In this document: piece after piece, positions 28,345 through 39,255 of the stretch
How positions within the stretch are numbered: position 1 is the first letter of the stretch
How the letters are laid out: every line of letters begins with the position of its first letter
Origin: an uncultured Pseudomonadota bacterium
GTDB lineage: Bacteria; Pseudomonadota; Gammaproteobacteria; Methylococcales; Methylomonadaceae
Length of the DNA stretch: 62,607 nucleotides
Direction: 5' to 3'
NCBI GenBank assembly: GCA_903867225.1
Contig: CAIPQN010000065.1
Span: 1-62,607, forward strand
Notes under the pieces: model-generated
Database searches by the model: none
What the model was told of the DNA's origin: nothing
Seen by the model: the letters and a program-made list of their open reading frames with translations, nothing else
Position numbers and translations under genes: made by a program

Positions 28345-29626
28345 GTTTTTCAGGAGTATAAACGGGAGGAAACGCATTGAGTTGTCGCCAAAGTTCATAA
28401 ATCATCGTGACGCGATTTAATAAAATCCAACCTTCAACACGCACGCCTTGTCGTAAAAAACGCTCCGATGGCCATTCTTGACTAGCGTCATCTGGCGTAA
28501 TGACAACGCGAAATTTACCTTTTCCATCGTCAGTGGCATCGACAAACGCGACATTTCCACCAAATGTACCCACCGCCACTTCTGGCCAACCCGCAAATTG
28601 CAACGCGGGCCAACCTTCAAATTGCAATCTGGCATGACGACCTGTTGTAATCAAGGTCACGTCATTACCATTTACCCAAAGTTCAACCGCTTTTACATTT
28701 GTATCAGGTACTAAAATCAACAGCGCATCGCCTTGACGCACTAAATCACCTTGTGGATTTGCCAATAAACGCAACACGCTTCCATCACGCGGAGCTTTGA
28801 TAATTTGTGCGCTTTGGCGTGACACATCAATGTTATTTTTTAACAAACTCGACCGCGCATCTTCGACTTCACTTTGGGTTTTATTCATCGAAGCCGTTGC
28901 CGAATTGATACGCGCTTGCGCGTCACTGCGAATTCGCCCAATTTCAGTTTCAGCGGCGCGTTGCTCGGCAATTGCACCATTTAACGCCGCTTGCTGACTA
29001 TTTAAATTTCGCAATGCAATAATTTTGTCACGCTCGGCAACTTCGGCATCACGTTTTGAAACCAAGCCATCAACCAAAAGCCGATTTAAGCGTTCGAGTT
29101 GCAAATTTGCCGTATCCAAAGTGGCTTGTGTGGATAAAATGGTTTCTTGCGCTGATTTTGCTCGTTGCCTTGCCACATCTAAACGGTATTGCGCGGTGGA
29201 AATTTGCAAATCACGAGTGGAAATTAAGTTATCAATTTGCAATTTATAGGCGCGTAATTCATCTTGTTTTGCCTCAAATTTTATTTTTGCCGCGTCACGT
29301 TGTTGCGTTAAACGTGGCAATAAATCAGGGTCAACATCAACAATTTCGACCAGCGTATCACCTGCTTTGACTTTCGCGCCTTCGCGCACAAACCATTGCG
29401 TAATGCGTCCAGAAACAGGAGATTCAATTTTTTGTTGCCGTTCAATTGGCGCGAAAGCGGTGACTTTTCCAGAAGCGCGAATGTTTTGTTGCCAAGGCGA
29501 AATTAGCAATAACACAGGAATCAACACAAATAACCACACACAACCGCGCGTTAAAATGCTGACAAGACGAGGTGTTTTGGTTGCGTTAAACGCAGAAAGT
29601 CGGGGCGTTACGGATGGATTTGACAT
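28334..29626 (-). CDS. HlyD-family periplasmic adaptor
   Basis: A 430-residue membrane fusion protein. A transmembrane helix (about 28-45, LFVLIPVLLLISPW) is followed by IRASGKVTAFAPIERQQKIESP, typical of HlyD lipoyl/barrel entry, VREGAKVKAGDTLVEI as the lipoyl half, a long coiled-coil hairpin (about 110-260) and a C-terminal beta barrel. It joins an inner-membrane ABC exporter to a TolC-type channel. It starts 5 bases after the exporter gene, and the TolC-like gene overlaps its end. Confidence 0.93.
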   Translation of the reverse strand: MSNPSVTPRLSAFNATKTPRLVSILTRGCVWLFVLIPVLLLISPWQQNIRASGKVTAFAPIERQQKIESPVSGRITQWFVREGAKVKAGDTLVEIVDVDPDLLPRLTQQRDAAKIKFEAKQDELRAYKLQIDNLISTRDLQISTAQYRLDVARQRAKSAQETILSTQATLDTANLQLERLNRLLVDGLVSKRDAEVAERDKIIALRNLNSQQAALNGAIAEQRAAETEIGRIRSDAQARINSATASMNKTQSEVEDARSSLLKNNIDVSRQSAQIIKAPRDGSVLRLLANPQGDLVRQGDALLILVPDTNVKAVELWVNGNDVTLITTGRHARLQFEGWPALQFAGWPEVAVGTFGGNVAFVDATDDGKGKFRVVITPDDASQEWPSERFLRQGVRVEGWILLNRVTMIYELWRQLNAFPPVYTPEKHEK

Positions 29627-29631
29627 GAAAA

Positions 29632-31713
29632 TTAAGCTCTATCGAGTGAAATAACACGCTCACATTGTGACGCAATGGCAGGGTTTTTCGTAAAAATAAG
29701 CAATGTCCAAGGCGAGTTTTTGTCTAAAAAATACGCCATCAATCGCGTTTGTATTTTTTCATCAAATTCGTCAAATATGCCATCAATTAGCACTAAAACA
29801 GGGCGATTGATTACCGCTCGCGCCAGCATAACTAAACGTTGCTGAGTTTTGGAAAGGGGCGAACCTGTTACTGAAAGCGGCAATAAAAGTGTTTGACCAA
29901 ATTGCGCCATGAGTTCGTCAAATAATCCTAATTCACGCAACACGTTTTCGACCTGTTCATGGTGAATGTGTTCACGTCCTAAAACGATATTTTCAAACAA
30001 TGAACCTTCAATCATTTCAATGTCGTTAACTAACGAAATTTGTTCGCGCAACGTTGGTAAATGAAAATTTTGTAATTGAATTTTATCGAAAAGAATCTCG
30101 CCTTTTTGTCCAGCGCGTAATCCAAAAAGTAATTCTGCCAGCGTTGTTTTGCCTGAGCTGGATTGACCAAATAACGCGACTTTTTCACCTGAATTCACAC
30201 TAAAGTTTAAATTCGACAAAATATCGCGGGTTGGCAAATAATGAAATGACAGTTTTTCGACTTCAATCGCCACAGGTTTTGAAAATGAAACCATCGTGCC
30301 TTTTTCATTTTCAAGCGGCAAATCAAGCAAATGCCCAATTTTATCAACGGCAGTTAGCAAGTCGTAAAAATTTTCTAAATGTTTGCCAAATTTAATCAGT
30401 GACGCTAAAACAGTTGAAACAATCAATTCTGCCGCGACTAATTGCCCAAGCGTTAATTGCCCTTCAATCACTAAATAACCGCCGATTGATAAAAGTCCCG
30501 TATTTGCAAACACATAAAGCGTCATCGAACCCAGAATTTGCCGAAGCAAAATTCGATAATGCGCGGTTTTTCCATGTAAATAATCATGCGCCAAAATGTC
30601 GGTATGTTCTTGCGCGAGTTGCTCGCCTGTTGCGGTTTTAAACGTATTTTTGTTACCCGCCAAAACTTCTAGCCAATCAACTAACGCATATTTTGCTTTG
30701 GATTCGGCAATTGACGTTTTTACCGCGCCACGTCCCAACACAAATAAAATAAACGCAATCGAAGACAATAAAAAAATATCAAAACTGAGTAAAAACGGAT
30801 GATAAAACGCCAATAACGTCAAACCTGCGAGCGTTTGCATCAGCAAGCGCACACCATCTAACAATAAACCTGAACAGAATTTTTGGACGGTTTGAATATC
30901 AAAAAAACGATTGATGAGTTCAGCACCACGATGTTTGTCGTGTAAATGACGTGATATTTTGGGGATTCGATAAGCCAAATCCGTTGCCAATCGCACAAAT
31001 AAACGGCGTTGAATAATTTCAGCAAGATAGGCTTCTAAAACATAAATTGCCCCTGAAAATGCCAAAAAGATGAACAAAATTGTTGATAAAACCGCTAACG
31101 GTTGTCCCATGCCGCCCATTGCAACGGTATTGACTAACGCTTGCACTGCAATCGGTGCAGATAACGCTAATAAACCCGAACCAATTGCCAAACCAAAAAT
31201 TAACCATAAGTCGGTACGTTCAGTTTTTAATAAACTGGTTAGACGTTCAAAGGGCGTTAAATGTTCATGCTCGTGACTGACAACTTGCTCGAATGGCTTT
31301 CTTGCTTGAATCATTAAAAAATCAAATGAGCTTTTTTCATCTTCGTTTAAAAATTTCAAGACTTCTTTTAAAGAAAATAAATGTTCTTCAGACTGTTCTT
31401 TGTGAATATGGACAACTCGAAAATTCCCCGATTTAAAACCGTAAAAAACCAATAAGCCTCCATTTTTAAATACACCGATAACTGGCGTTTGTGGACTTGC
31501 AAGATTTAAGGCTTCTTCAATTGGAACTGTGATTTTTTGCGTATTCAAATCAACCAAATCAAAAACTAAAGGTAATTCGACCAACCAATTTGCGATGTTT
31601 TTTTCTGTTATGTGAAATAGCGTTTCAAACGATTTTTGTTGTTCGAAAAGCGTCAATAAAAATTGCAAAAGTTTATGAATCGCGTATTTAGAAAGCGGTT
31701 GGTGATTTGTCAT
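29632..31713 (-). CDS. type I secretion ABC exporter with altered nucleotide-binding motifs
   Basis: A 693-residue HlyB-like half transporter. Residues 1-150 form an N-terminal domain where a C39 peptidase-like domain would be, without a visible catalytic Cys. Six membrane helices follow (about 165-430), then the ATPase domain. Walker A GQSSSGKTT (516-524) is intact. Other motifs are altered: the Q-loop position is Asn563, the signature is LSKTQ (620-624) instead of LSGGQ, Walker B reads VLVLID with Gly645 in place of the catalytic Glu, and the switch His is replaced around FTKNP (674-678). I recall similar IDG-type variants in related exporters, so it may be a subfamily trait rather than decay. 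The substrate is unknown. Confidence 0.88.
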   Translation of the reverse strand: MTNHQPLSKYAIHKLLQFLLTLFEQQKSFETLFHITEKNIANWLVELPLVFDLVDLNTQKITVPIEEALNLASPQTPVIGVFKNGGLLVFYGFKSGNFRVVHIHKEQSEEHLFSLKEVLKFLNEDEKSSFDFLMIQARKPFEQVVSHEHEHLTPFERLTSLLKTERTDLWLIFGLAIGSGLLALSAPIAVQALVNTVAMGGMGQPLAVLSTILFIFLAFSGAIYVLEAYLAEIIQRRLFVRLATDLAYRIPKISRHLHDKHRGAELINRFFDIQTVQKFCSGLLLDGVRLLMQTLAGLTLLAFYHPFLLSFDIFLLSSIAFILFVLGRGAVKTSIAESKAKYALVDWLEVLAGNKNTFKTATGEQLAQEHTDILAHDYLHGKTAHYRILLRQILGSMTLYVFANTGLLSIGGYLVIEGQLTLGQLVAAELIVSTVLASLIKFGKHLENFYDLLTAVDKIGHLLDLPLENEKGTMVSFSKPVAIEVEKLSFHYLPTRDILSNLNFSVNSGEKVALFGQSSSGKTTLAELLFGLRAGQKGEILFDKIQLQNFHLPTLREQISLVNDIEMIEGSLFENIVLGREHIHHEQVENVLRELGLFDELMAQFGQTLLLPLSVTGSPLSKTQQRLVMLARAVINRPVLVLIDGIFDEFDEKIQTRLMAYFLDKNSPWTLLIFTKNPAIASQCERVISLDRA

Positions 31714-31794
31714 AGCAAGTTTTTTAAACGATTCGGTGAATGGTTTGTTGGAGATGAAAATGCCATCATAGATGAAGGTTTAGCTACTAAAAAC

Positions 31795-31818
31795 AAAGGC
31801 GAATTAAATTCGCCTTTT
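31795..31818 (-). terminator. terminator after leuC
   Basis: Arms AAAGGCGAA and TTCGCCTTT around a TTAAA loop, followed on the minus strand by TTTGTTTTT. It lies between the leuC stop and the exporter start, so leuC transcription probably ends here and the exporter operon uses its own promoter. Confidence 0.8.
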
Positions 31819-31841
31819 GAAAATGCTGATTTTTTAAAATT

Positions 31842-33242
31842 TTAACTACTCACATCCACAAAATGCCCCGCAATCCCAGCTGCCGCCGCCATTGCAGGAC
31901 TAACCAAATGCGTGCGCCCGCCGTAGCCTTGTCGTCCTTCAAAATTACGATTCGACGTTGATGCACAACGTTCGCCTTCTTCTAAACGGTCAGCATTCAT
32001 CGCCAAACACATTGAACAACCTGCATCGCGCCATTCAAAACCTGCGTCGATGAAAATTTTGTCTAAGCCTTCACTTTCGGCTTGTTGTTTGATTAAACCT
32101 GAACCAGGAACGATTAACGCTTGTTTGACGTTGGCGGCAACTTTTTTGCCTTCAACGACAACCGCCGCCGCGCGTAAATCTTCAATGCGCGAATTCGTGC
32201 AAGAACCAATAAACACTTTGTCGATTTGAATATCCGTGATTTTTTGACCTGCTTGCAAACCCATATAATCTAAGGCGCGTTGCATACTTTGCGCTTTCAC
32301 GGCATCCGTTTCATCAGCTGGATTTGGCACAACAGCATCAACCGCTACGACTAATTCAGGCGATGTTCCCCATGTCACTTGTGGTTTGATTTTCGTTGCA
32401 TCGATGTTAATGACTTTGTCGAAAACGGCATCTTTATCTGAATGCAGATTTTGCCAAACTCGTTCTGCCATAAACCAATCGTCGCCTTTTGGCGAAAGCG
32501 GACGATTGCGGTAATAATCAATTGTTACGTCATCAACGGCGACTAAACCAGCGCGTGCGCCTGCTTCGATTGCCATGTTGCAAACGGTCATGCGTCCTTC
32601 CATCGATAACGCGCGAATTGCAGAACCGCCGAATTCAATCGTGAAACCGTTGCCGCCCGCTGTGCCGATTGTGCCGATAATTGAAAGTACAATGTCTTTC
32701 GCCGTCACGCCTTTGCCGACTTCACCGTTGACTGAAATCAATAAATTTTTAGCTTTTTTCTGAACTAAACATTGCGTGGCTAAAGTGTGTTCAACTTCCG
32801 ATGTGCCGATACCAAACGCTAACGCACCTGATGCACCGTGTGTCGAAGTATGCGAATCGCCGCAAACGACTGTCATGCCTGGCAATGTTGCGCCTTGTTC
32901 AGGACCGATAACGTGAACGATGCCTTGACGAATATCGCTCATGCCAAATTCGGTAATGCCAAATTCGGCGCAATTTTTATCAAGCGTTTCGACTTGCAAA
33001 CGCGAAACAGGGTCAGCAATGCCACGCTCACGATGATTCGTAGGTACGTTATGGTCAGCCACCGCTAAATTTCGCGTCACATTCCAAGGCTTTCTGCCTG
33101 CTAAACGCAAACCATCAAAGGCTTGCGGCGAAGTGACTTCATGCACCAAATGACGGTCGATATAAATCAAGCATGAACCATCATCTTCCGTATGAACAAC
33201 GTGGTCATTCCAAAGTTTGTCGTATAAGGTTTTGCCTGCCAT
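31842..33242 (-). CDS. leuC: 3-isopropylmalate dehydratase large subunit
   Basis: A 466-residue aconitase-family subunit that binds the [4Fe-4S] cluster. Iron-sulfur Cys ligands are visible in [18 protein letters not shown] and GCSMCLAMN. The N-terminus [16 protein letters not shown] is typical. It lies 4 bases after adk on the same strand and is separated from leuD by a terminator and the export operon. Confidence 0.97.
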   Translation of the reverse strand: MAGKTLYDKLWNDHVVHTEDDGSCLIYIDRHLVHEVTSPQAFDGLRLAGRKPWNVTRNLAVADHNVPTNHRERGIADPVSRLQVETLDKNCAEFGITEFGMSDIRQGIVHVIGPEQGATLPGMTVVCGDSHTSTHGASGALAFGIGTSEVEHTLATQCLVQKKAKNLLISVNGEVGKGVTAKDIVLSIIGTIGTAGGNGFTIEFGGSAIRALSMEGRMTVCNMAIEAGARAGLVAVDDVTIDYYRNRPLSPKGDDWFMAERVWQNLHSDKDAVFDKVINIDATKIKPQVTWGTSPELVVAVDAVVPNPADETDAVKAQSMQRALDYMGLQAGQKITDIQIDKVFIGSCTNSRIEDLRAAAVVVEGKKVAANVKQALIVPGSGLIKQQAESEGLDKIFIDAGFEWRDAGCSMCLAMNADRLEEGERCASTSNRNFEGRQGYGGRTHLVSPAMAAAAGIAGHFVDVSS

Positions 33243-33246
33243 GTTC

Positions 33247-33939
<693 letters not shown>

Positions 33940-34000
33940 TTATCGCATAATTCGGCTAAACTCTTGTTAAAAATACGCTTAATTTTTATAGTGAATCGAA

Positions 34001-35374
34001 ATGAGTAAAAAAATAAAAACGGCTTTTGTTTGTGACCAATGCGGTGCAGATTATCCCCGTTGGAACGGGCAATGCACCAGTTGCGGGGAATGGAACACAA
34101 TTAAAGAAATCCGTTTAGCTTCTGCGAATGAAAAGCGTCCTGCTGCCAGTGGTTATGCGGGAAATCGCTCCGAAGTAAAACGCTTATCCGATGTCAATTT
34201 ATCCGAAGCCGAAAGGATTTCAAGCGGTATTTCAGAATTTGACCGTGTTTTAGGTGGCGGTATTGTGCGTGGAAGTGTCGTGTTAATCGGCGGCGCACCT
34301 GGTGCAGGAAAAAGTACATTATTGCTTCAAGCGATTGCCAATATCGCTGCACAGGATATTTCAGTTTTGTATGTTTCGGGTGAGGAATCTTTGCAACAAA
34401 TCGCTGAACGCGCCAATCGTTTAAAATTACCCGCAGAAAACATTTTGATGTTGGCTGAAACGTCGGTGCAACGAATTTGCGATGTATTGGACGAAATTCA
34501 TCCGCAAATTTTAGTGATTGATTCGATACAAGTAATGCACACACAAACATCGGAATCGGCGGCGGGTTCCGTATCACAAGTGCGCGAATCCGCCAGTTAT
34601 TTAACGCAATATGCAAAACAACATGATGTGTCTATTTTCATGGTAGGTCACGTCACAAAAGACCATTCGCTTGCAGGACCTATGACGTTAAGCCATATTG
34701 TTGATACACAAGTGATGTTGTCATCAACTGATGATGCGCGTTATCGCGTGTTACGCGCGGACAAAAATCGTTTTGGCAGCATCGGTGAATTAGGTTTTTT
34801 TGCTATGGATAATTCAGGATTGAAAGAAGTTAAAAATCCGTCAGCGATGTTTTTAAATCGTGCTGAAAAACCATCGGCAGGAAGCGTTGTAACGGTTTTA
34901 TGGGAAGGAACACGTCCGTTATTGGTTGAAATACAGGCTCTTGTCACAGATTGTCAATATGGCAATCCCCGTCGTTTAGCCGTTGGTTTAGATCAAAATC
35001 GTTTAGCGATGTTATTAGCCATTTTGACGCGCCACGGTGGAATCTCTACAGCGAGTGACGAAATTTATGCAAATGTTGTCGGCGGAATTCGCGTCACGGA
35101 AACCAGTTCCGATTTGGCGATTGTCGCCAGCATCGTTTCAAGTTTACGAAATAAAGTCGTTTCACAAGACGCTTTTTTCTTCGGCGAATTAGGCTTAAAC
35201 GGTGAAATTCGTCCTGTTGCGAATGGTCATGCGCGATTGAATGATGCCGCCAAACACGGTTTTAAAAAAGCCGTCATTCCAAAAGGAAATGCGCCAAAGA
35301 AAGCGATTGCAGGTTTAGAAATTCATGCCGTCACAACGCTTTCCGAAGTGTTAGATATTTTGTTTGAGATTTAA
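34001..35374 (+). CDS. radA: DNA repair protein RadA
   Basis: A 457-residue DNA branch-migration ATPase of recombination. The N-terminal zinc finger CDQCGADYPRWNGQCTSCG is at 10-28. Walker A GGAPGAGKST is near 96, the RadA-specific KNRFG motif is near residue 252, and the C-terminal Lon-like domain holds DAFFFGELGLNGEIRPV. The length matches E. coli RadA (460). Confidence 0.97.
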   Translation: MSKKIKTAFVCDQCGADYPRWNGQCTSCGEWNTIKEIRLASANEKRPAASGYAGNRSEVKRLSDVNLSEAERISSGISEFDRVLGGGIVRGSVVLIGGAPGAGKSTLLLQAIANIAAQDISVLYVSGEESLQQIAERANRLKLPAENILMLAETSVQRICDVLDEIHPQILVIDSIQVMHTQTSESAAGSVSQVRESASYLTQYAKQHDVSIFMVGHVTKDHSLAGPMTLSHIVDTQVMLSSTDDARYRVLRADKNRFGSIGELGFFAMDNSGLKEVKNPSAMFLNRAEKPSAGSVVTVLWEGTRPLLVEIQALVTDCQYGNPRRLAVGLDQNRLAMLLAILTRHGGISTASDEIYANVVGGIRVTETSSDLAIVASIVSSLRNKVVSQDAFFFGELGLNGEIRPVANGHARLNDAAKHGFKKAVIPKGNAPKKAIAGLEIHAVTTLSEVLDILFEI

Positions 35375-35426
35375 TTTTAATGCGCTAAAGTCGCGCCTTT
35401 CGTTTTTAACTTTTTCAGGTTCTTTC

Positions 35427-36263
35427 ATGTCTACGCCACAATTTAGTTTTGAATTTTATCCGCCAAAAACACCAGAAGGCGCAATTAGCCTGCAAAATGT
35501 TCAGCAACAACTCGCAACATTAAATCCCGAATTCTTCTCGGTTACTTTTGGCGCAGGTGGTTCAACGCGCGATAAAACATTTGAAACCGTCATTGATATT
35601 CAAAAACGCGGTATTGCCGCCGCACCACATTTATCTTGCGTTGCTTCAACAAAAGAAAATATCCGTTCAATTTTGAACGATTACAAACAACATGATATTT
35701 CTAAAATTGTCGCTTTGCGTGGCGATTTACCATCAGGCACGATGTCAGCAGGTGAATTTCGTTATGCGAATGAATTGGTTGATTTTATCCGCGCTGAAAC
35801 AGGCGATTATTTCGATATTCATGTTGCGGCTTATCCTGAAGTACATCCGCAAGCTGCAAATTTCAATGATGATTTTAAAAACTTCAAACGCAAAGTAGAT
35901 ACAGGTGCAAATGCAGCTGTGACGCAGTATTTTTATAATGCTGAAGCGTATTTTCATTTTATTGAGCAGTGTGAAAAAGGCGGAATTACGATTCCGATTG
36001 CAGCTGGAATTATGCCGATTACGCAGTATTCACAATTATTTCGTTTTTCGGAAATGTGTGGCGCAGATATTCCACGCTGGTTACGCAAACGATTGGAAAG
36101 TTTTGGTGATAATCGCGAAGCAGTACAAGAATTTGGTTTGGAAGTCGTGAGTCGTTTATGTCAGCAATTACTGGATGGCGGCGCACCTAGTTTACATTTT
36201 TACACGATGAATCAAGCCGCCCCGAGTTTGGCGATTTTGAAAAATTTGAATTTGAATGTGTAG
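35427..36263 (+). CDS. metF: 5,10-methylenetetrahydrofolate reductase
   Basis: A 278-residue FAD-dependent barrel that makes methyl-tetrahydrofolate for methionine synthesis. FSFEFYPPKTPEG opens the protein; FGAGGSTRDKTFE, LRGD and AAYPEVHPQA are the substrate and flavin segments. The ATG at 35427 is chosen because it starts directly with the conserved strand; an in-frame start 63 bases earlier would add residues overlapping radA. Confidence 0.95.
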   Translation: MSTPQFSFEFYPPKTPEGAISLQNVQQQLATLNPEFFSVTFGAGGSTRDKTFETVIDIQKRGIAAAPHLSCVASTKENIRSILNDYKQHDISKIVALRGDLPSGTMSAGEFRYANELVDFIRAETGDYFDIHVAAYPEVHPQAANFNDDFKNFKRKVDTGANAAVTQYFYNAEAYFHFIEQCEKGGITIPIAAGIMPITQYSQLFRFSEMCGADIPRWLRKRLESFGDNREAVQEFGLEVVSRLCQQLLDGGAPSLHFYTMNQAAPSLAILKNLNLNV

Positions 36264-36270
36264 ATAAACG

Positions 36271-36972
36271 ATGATAAAAACTAAATTCTGGGGCGTTGTG
36301 CCTGCGGCAGGCGTTGGCAAGCGTATGAATACAAATTGTCCAAAACAATATCTTTCGCTTTCAGAAACACAGACCATTATTGAACATACGTTGACGCGGC
36401 TGTGCAACGCGCAAATTTTTGAAAAAATTATCGTGGCGATTTCAGACGACGATGGTTATTGGAACGATTTGCCAATTTCAAAACACGAAAAAATCATTCG
36501 TGCGAAAGGCGGAAAAGAACGCGCCGATTCGGTTTTAAATGCGTTGATTGAAATTGAAAATCAAGCAAACAAAAATGATTGGGTTTTAGTTCACGATGCC
36601 GCACGTCCGTGTATTACGCTAGAAGATATTGAAAAACTAATTTTTGAATTAAAAGATGATGAAATTGGTGGAATTTTGGCGTTGTCGTCACACGATACAT
36701 TGAAAGACGTAGACGGAGTGCAAATTCTTAGCACGCACGATAGAAACCGAATTTGGCGAGCCTTAACGCCGCAAATGTTTCGTTATGGCGCATTGAGAAA
36801 TGCGTTAGAAATAAATCAAGGAAATGGTGCAATTACAGACGAAGCCAGCGCGTTAGAAATTCAAGGATTTTCACCAAAAATTGTCGAAGGACGTTCAGAT
36901 AACATTAAAATCACACGCTTTGAAGATTTAGCATTGGCTCAATTTTATCTAGCGCAACAACACGAGAAATAA
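36271..36972 (+). CDS. ispD: 2-C-methyl-D-erythritol 4-phosphate cytidylyltransferase
   Basis: A 233-residue enzyme of the MEP isoprenoid pathway, transferring CMP to methylerythritol phosphate. VPAAGVGKRM and NCPKQYL are the CTP-binding motifs. VHDAARPCI and the RIWRALTPQMFRY segment are conserved. ispF, the usual neighbour, is not adjacent; a secreted nuclease gene follows after 3 bases. Confidence 0.95.
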   Translation: MIKTKFWGVVPAAGVGKRMNTNCPKQYLSLSETQTIIEHTLTRLCNAQIFEKIIVAISDDDGYWNDLPISKHEKIIRAKGGKERADSVLNALIEIENQANKNDWVLVHDAARPCITLEDIEKLIFELKDDEIGGILALSSHDTLKDVDGVQILSTHDRNRIWRALTPQMFRYGALRNALEINQGNGAITDEASALEIQGFSPKIVEGRSDNIKITRFEDLALAQFYLAQQHEK

Positions 36973-36975
36973 AAG

Positions 36976-37728
36976 ATGAAATCATTTCAAAACATTTGTT
37001 TAATTTTACCGTTCATTATTTTTTGTAATGCTTGCAGCGTTGAAGCGGCAACTGTGAAAATGCCTGCAAAAATTGAACGTGTGGATTATGAAGGCTTCAC
37101 TTTATGGCTCGATTGTAATCAACGTGGCGCAGTGAAATTTCAATATAACGCTCAACGCGATACAGGCAGTTTTCCTCGACTTGAAAAATTTTTTCTCGAT
37201 AAAAATGTACCAAAAGATTGTCAACAAACTAGCGCAAATGCCTACGGTCGCAATTATGATCGTGGGCATTTAGTGCCAGCGAATCATTTGGATTATTCAA
37301 AACAAGCGATTTCAGACAGTAATTCGATGGCAAACATTTTGCCACAAGCGGCAACAATGAATCGTGGCGCGTGGTTATTAACCGAAGAAATTATTGAATG
37401 CTACCGTGATATTGATGAGTTACTTGTCATTGGCGGCGTGATTTGGGGAAATAATTCAAAAGACGATTATTTCGTAAAATCGCACGGCATTAAAACGCCT
37501 GATGCTTATTGGAAAGTTGTGATTCGTGGCGATATAAATAATGAAAAAGTCATTGCGTGGATTGTACCAAATAGTTCTTCCGCACAACGCTCGAAACTCG
37601 ATAGTTATTTAGTTTCAGTCGCTGAAATAGAGCGACAAACGGGTGAAAAAATCCCCTCAAACTCAGAATTTAAAAACGATGTTTTAAAAACATCGTGGCT
37701 TTTGCCAAAAGGCTGCAATAAAGGTTAA
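36976..37728 (+). CDS. secreted DNA/RNA non-specific endonuclease
   Basis: A 250-residue exported nuclease of the NucA/EndoG beta-beta-alpha metal family. A signal peptide (about residues 1-24) precedes the mature domain. The active site YDRGHLVPANH carries the catalytic His of the DRGH motif, and the downstream NILPQAATMNRGAW holds the metal-binding Asn. It starts 3 bases after ispD. Exported nucleases of this type scavenge nucleic acid or degrade extracellular DNA; the role here is unknown. Confidence 0.93.
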   Translation: MKSFQNICLILPFIIFCNACSVEAATVKMPAKIERVDYEGFTLWLDCNQRGAVKFQYNAQRDTGSFPRLEKFFLDKNVPKDCQQTSANAYGRNYDRGHLVPANHLDYSKQAISDSNSMANILPQAATMNRGAWLLTEEIIECYRDIDELLVIGGVIWGNNSKDDYFVKSHGIKTPDAYWKVVIRGDINNEKVIAWIVPNSSSAQRSKLDSYLVSVAEIERQTGEKIPSNSEFKNDVLKTSWLLPKGCNKG

Positions 37729-37801
37729 AAAATAACTCGCCGCAAAGCCCATTAAAAACGGTAAAATTTCGCATTATTTCAACAAAGAGAAACTCAATAA
37801 T

Positions 37802-39250
37802 ATGCACAACAAAACTATTTCAGAACTCGCGCAAAGTTTACGCGCCAAAGAATTTTCTAGCGTTGAACTGACGCAACATTTTTTAAATCGTGTTAAACAA
37901 CACGCCGATTTAAATGCGTTTATTACCGTGACGGAAGATTTAGCGTTACACGCCGCACAAGCCGCTGATGCTCGAATCGCTTCAGGAAATGCCGAATTAT
38001 TAACGGGTATTCCGATGGCTCACAAAGATATTTTCTGTACCCAAGACGTGAAAACGACTTGTGGTTCAAAAATGCTCGATAACTTTATCGCGCCCTACAA
38101 TGCCACGATTGTTGAAAAATTAAACGCGGTTGGCGCGGTAAATTTGGGCAAATTAAATATGGATGAATTCGCAATGGGGTCATCAAATGAAACCAGTTTT
38201 TATGGCGCGGTGAAAAATCCGTGGAATAAAAATGCCGTTTCAGGCGGTTCGTCAGGTGGTTCAGCGGCGGCGGTTGCAGCACAACTCGCGGTTTGTACAA
38301 CAGGCTCAGATACGGGTGGCTCAATTCGTCAACCCGCCGCATTTTGTGGCATCACGGGAATCAAACCGACTTACGGGCGCGTGTCACGTTACGGCATGAT
38401 TGCCTACGCATCGAGTTTGGATCAAGGTGGTTCTATGGCGCGAAGTGCGGAAGATTGCGCGATTTTGTTGCAAGCGATGGCGGGTTTTGACGCGAAAGAT
38501 TCCACCAGCGTTGATGCACCTGTTCCTGATTATTGTGCGGATTTAAACAAACCATTAGCAGGTTTAAAAATCGGTTTGCCAAAAGAATTTTTTACCGCTG
38601 ATTTGAATGCGGACATGGCGGCAACATTAGAAACAGCAATTAACGAATACAAAAAATTGGGCGCAGAAATCAAAGAAGTTTCAATGCCGAATCTGAAATA
38701 TGCGATTCCTGCGTATTACGTTATTGCGTCGGCAGAATGTTCATCGAATTTGTCCCGTTTTGACGGCGTGCGATTTGGTTATCGGTGTGAAAATCCTGCG
38801 GATTTAAACGACTTGTACACTCGTTCACGCGGCGAAGCATTTGGCAAAGAAGTGAAACGCCGCATTTTGATGGGAACTTACGCGCTTTCAGCAGGTTATT
38901 ACGATGCGTATTATTTGAAAGCCCAACAAGTTCGCCGTTTGATCAGTGAAGATTTCAAAAATGCGTTGAATGACGTTGATGTGATTTTCAGCCCTGTTAC
39001 GCCAACGCCTGCGTTTAATATCGGTGAGAAATTGGCGAATCCGATTGAAATGTACTTAGCAGATATTTACACGATTGCGATTAACTTAGCAGGTTTGCCA
39101 GCAATGTCGATTCCTGCTGGATTAATCAACGGATTGCCCGTTGGTTTGCAAGTGATTGGCAATTATTTCGACGAAGCGCGTTTGTTGAACGTCGCGCACG
39201 CTTATCAAAATGTCACTGATTGGCATAAACAATCGCCAAATTTGGGGTAA
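37802..39250 (+). CDS. gatA: Glu-tRNA(Gln)/Asp-tRNA(Asn) amidotransferase subunit A
   Basis: A 482-residue amidase subunit that frees ammonia from glutamine for transamidation. The Ser-cisSer-Lys triad is visible: MAHKDIF holds the Lys, [13 protein letters not shown] the structural segment, and [16 protein letters not shown] the nucleophile Ser. The sequence is intact. The usual upstream partner gatC is absent; the 73 bases before the start hold no frame large enough for it. Confidence 0.97.
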   Translation: MHNKTISELAQSLRAKEFSSVELTQHFLNRVKQHADLNAFITVTEDLALHAAQAADARIASGNAELLTGIPMAHKDIFCTQDVKTTCGSKMLDNFIAPYNATIVEKLNAVGAVNLGKLNMDEFAMGSSNETSFYGAVKNPWNKNAVSGGSSGGSAAAVAAQLAVCTTGSDTGGSIRQPAAFCGITGIKPTYGRVSRYGMIAYASSLDQGGSMARSAEDCAILLQAMAGFDAKDSTSVDAPVPDYCADLNKPLAGLKIGLPKEFFTADLNADMAATLETAINEYKKLGAEIKEVSMPNLKYAIPAYYVIASAECSSNLSRFDGVRFGYRCENPADLNDLYTRSRGEAFGKEVKRRILMGTYALSAGYYDAYYLKAQQVRRLISEDFKNALNDVDVIFSPVTPTPAFNIGEKLANPIEMYLADIYTIAINLAGLPAMSIPAGLINGLPVGLQVIGNYFDEARLLNVAHAYQNVTDWHKQSPNLG

Positions 39251-39255
39251 TAATT

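Noticed and set aside
34194..34616. 140-codon minus-strand frame over radA
   Set aside because: It is the antisense of conserved RadA motifs, with no support of its own.
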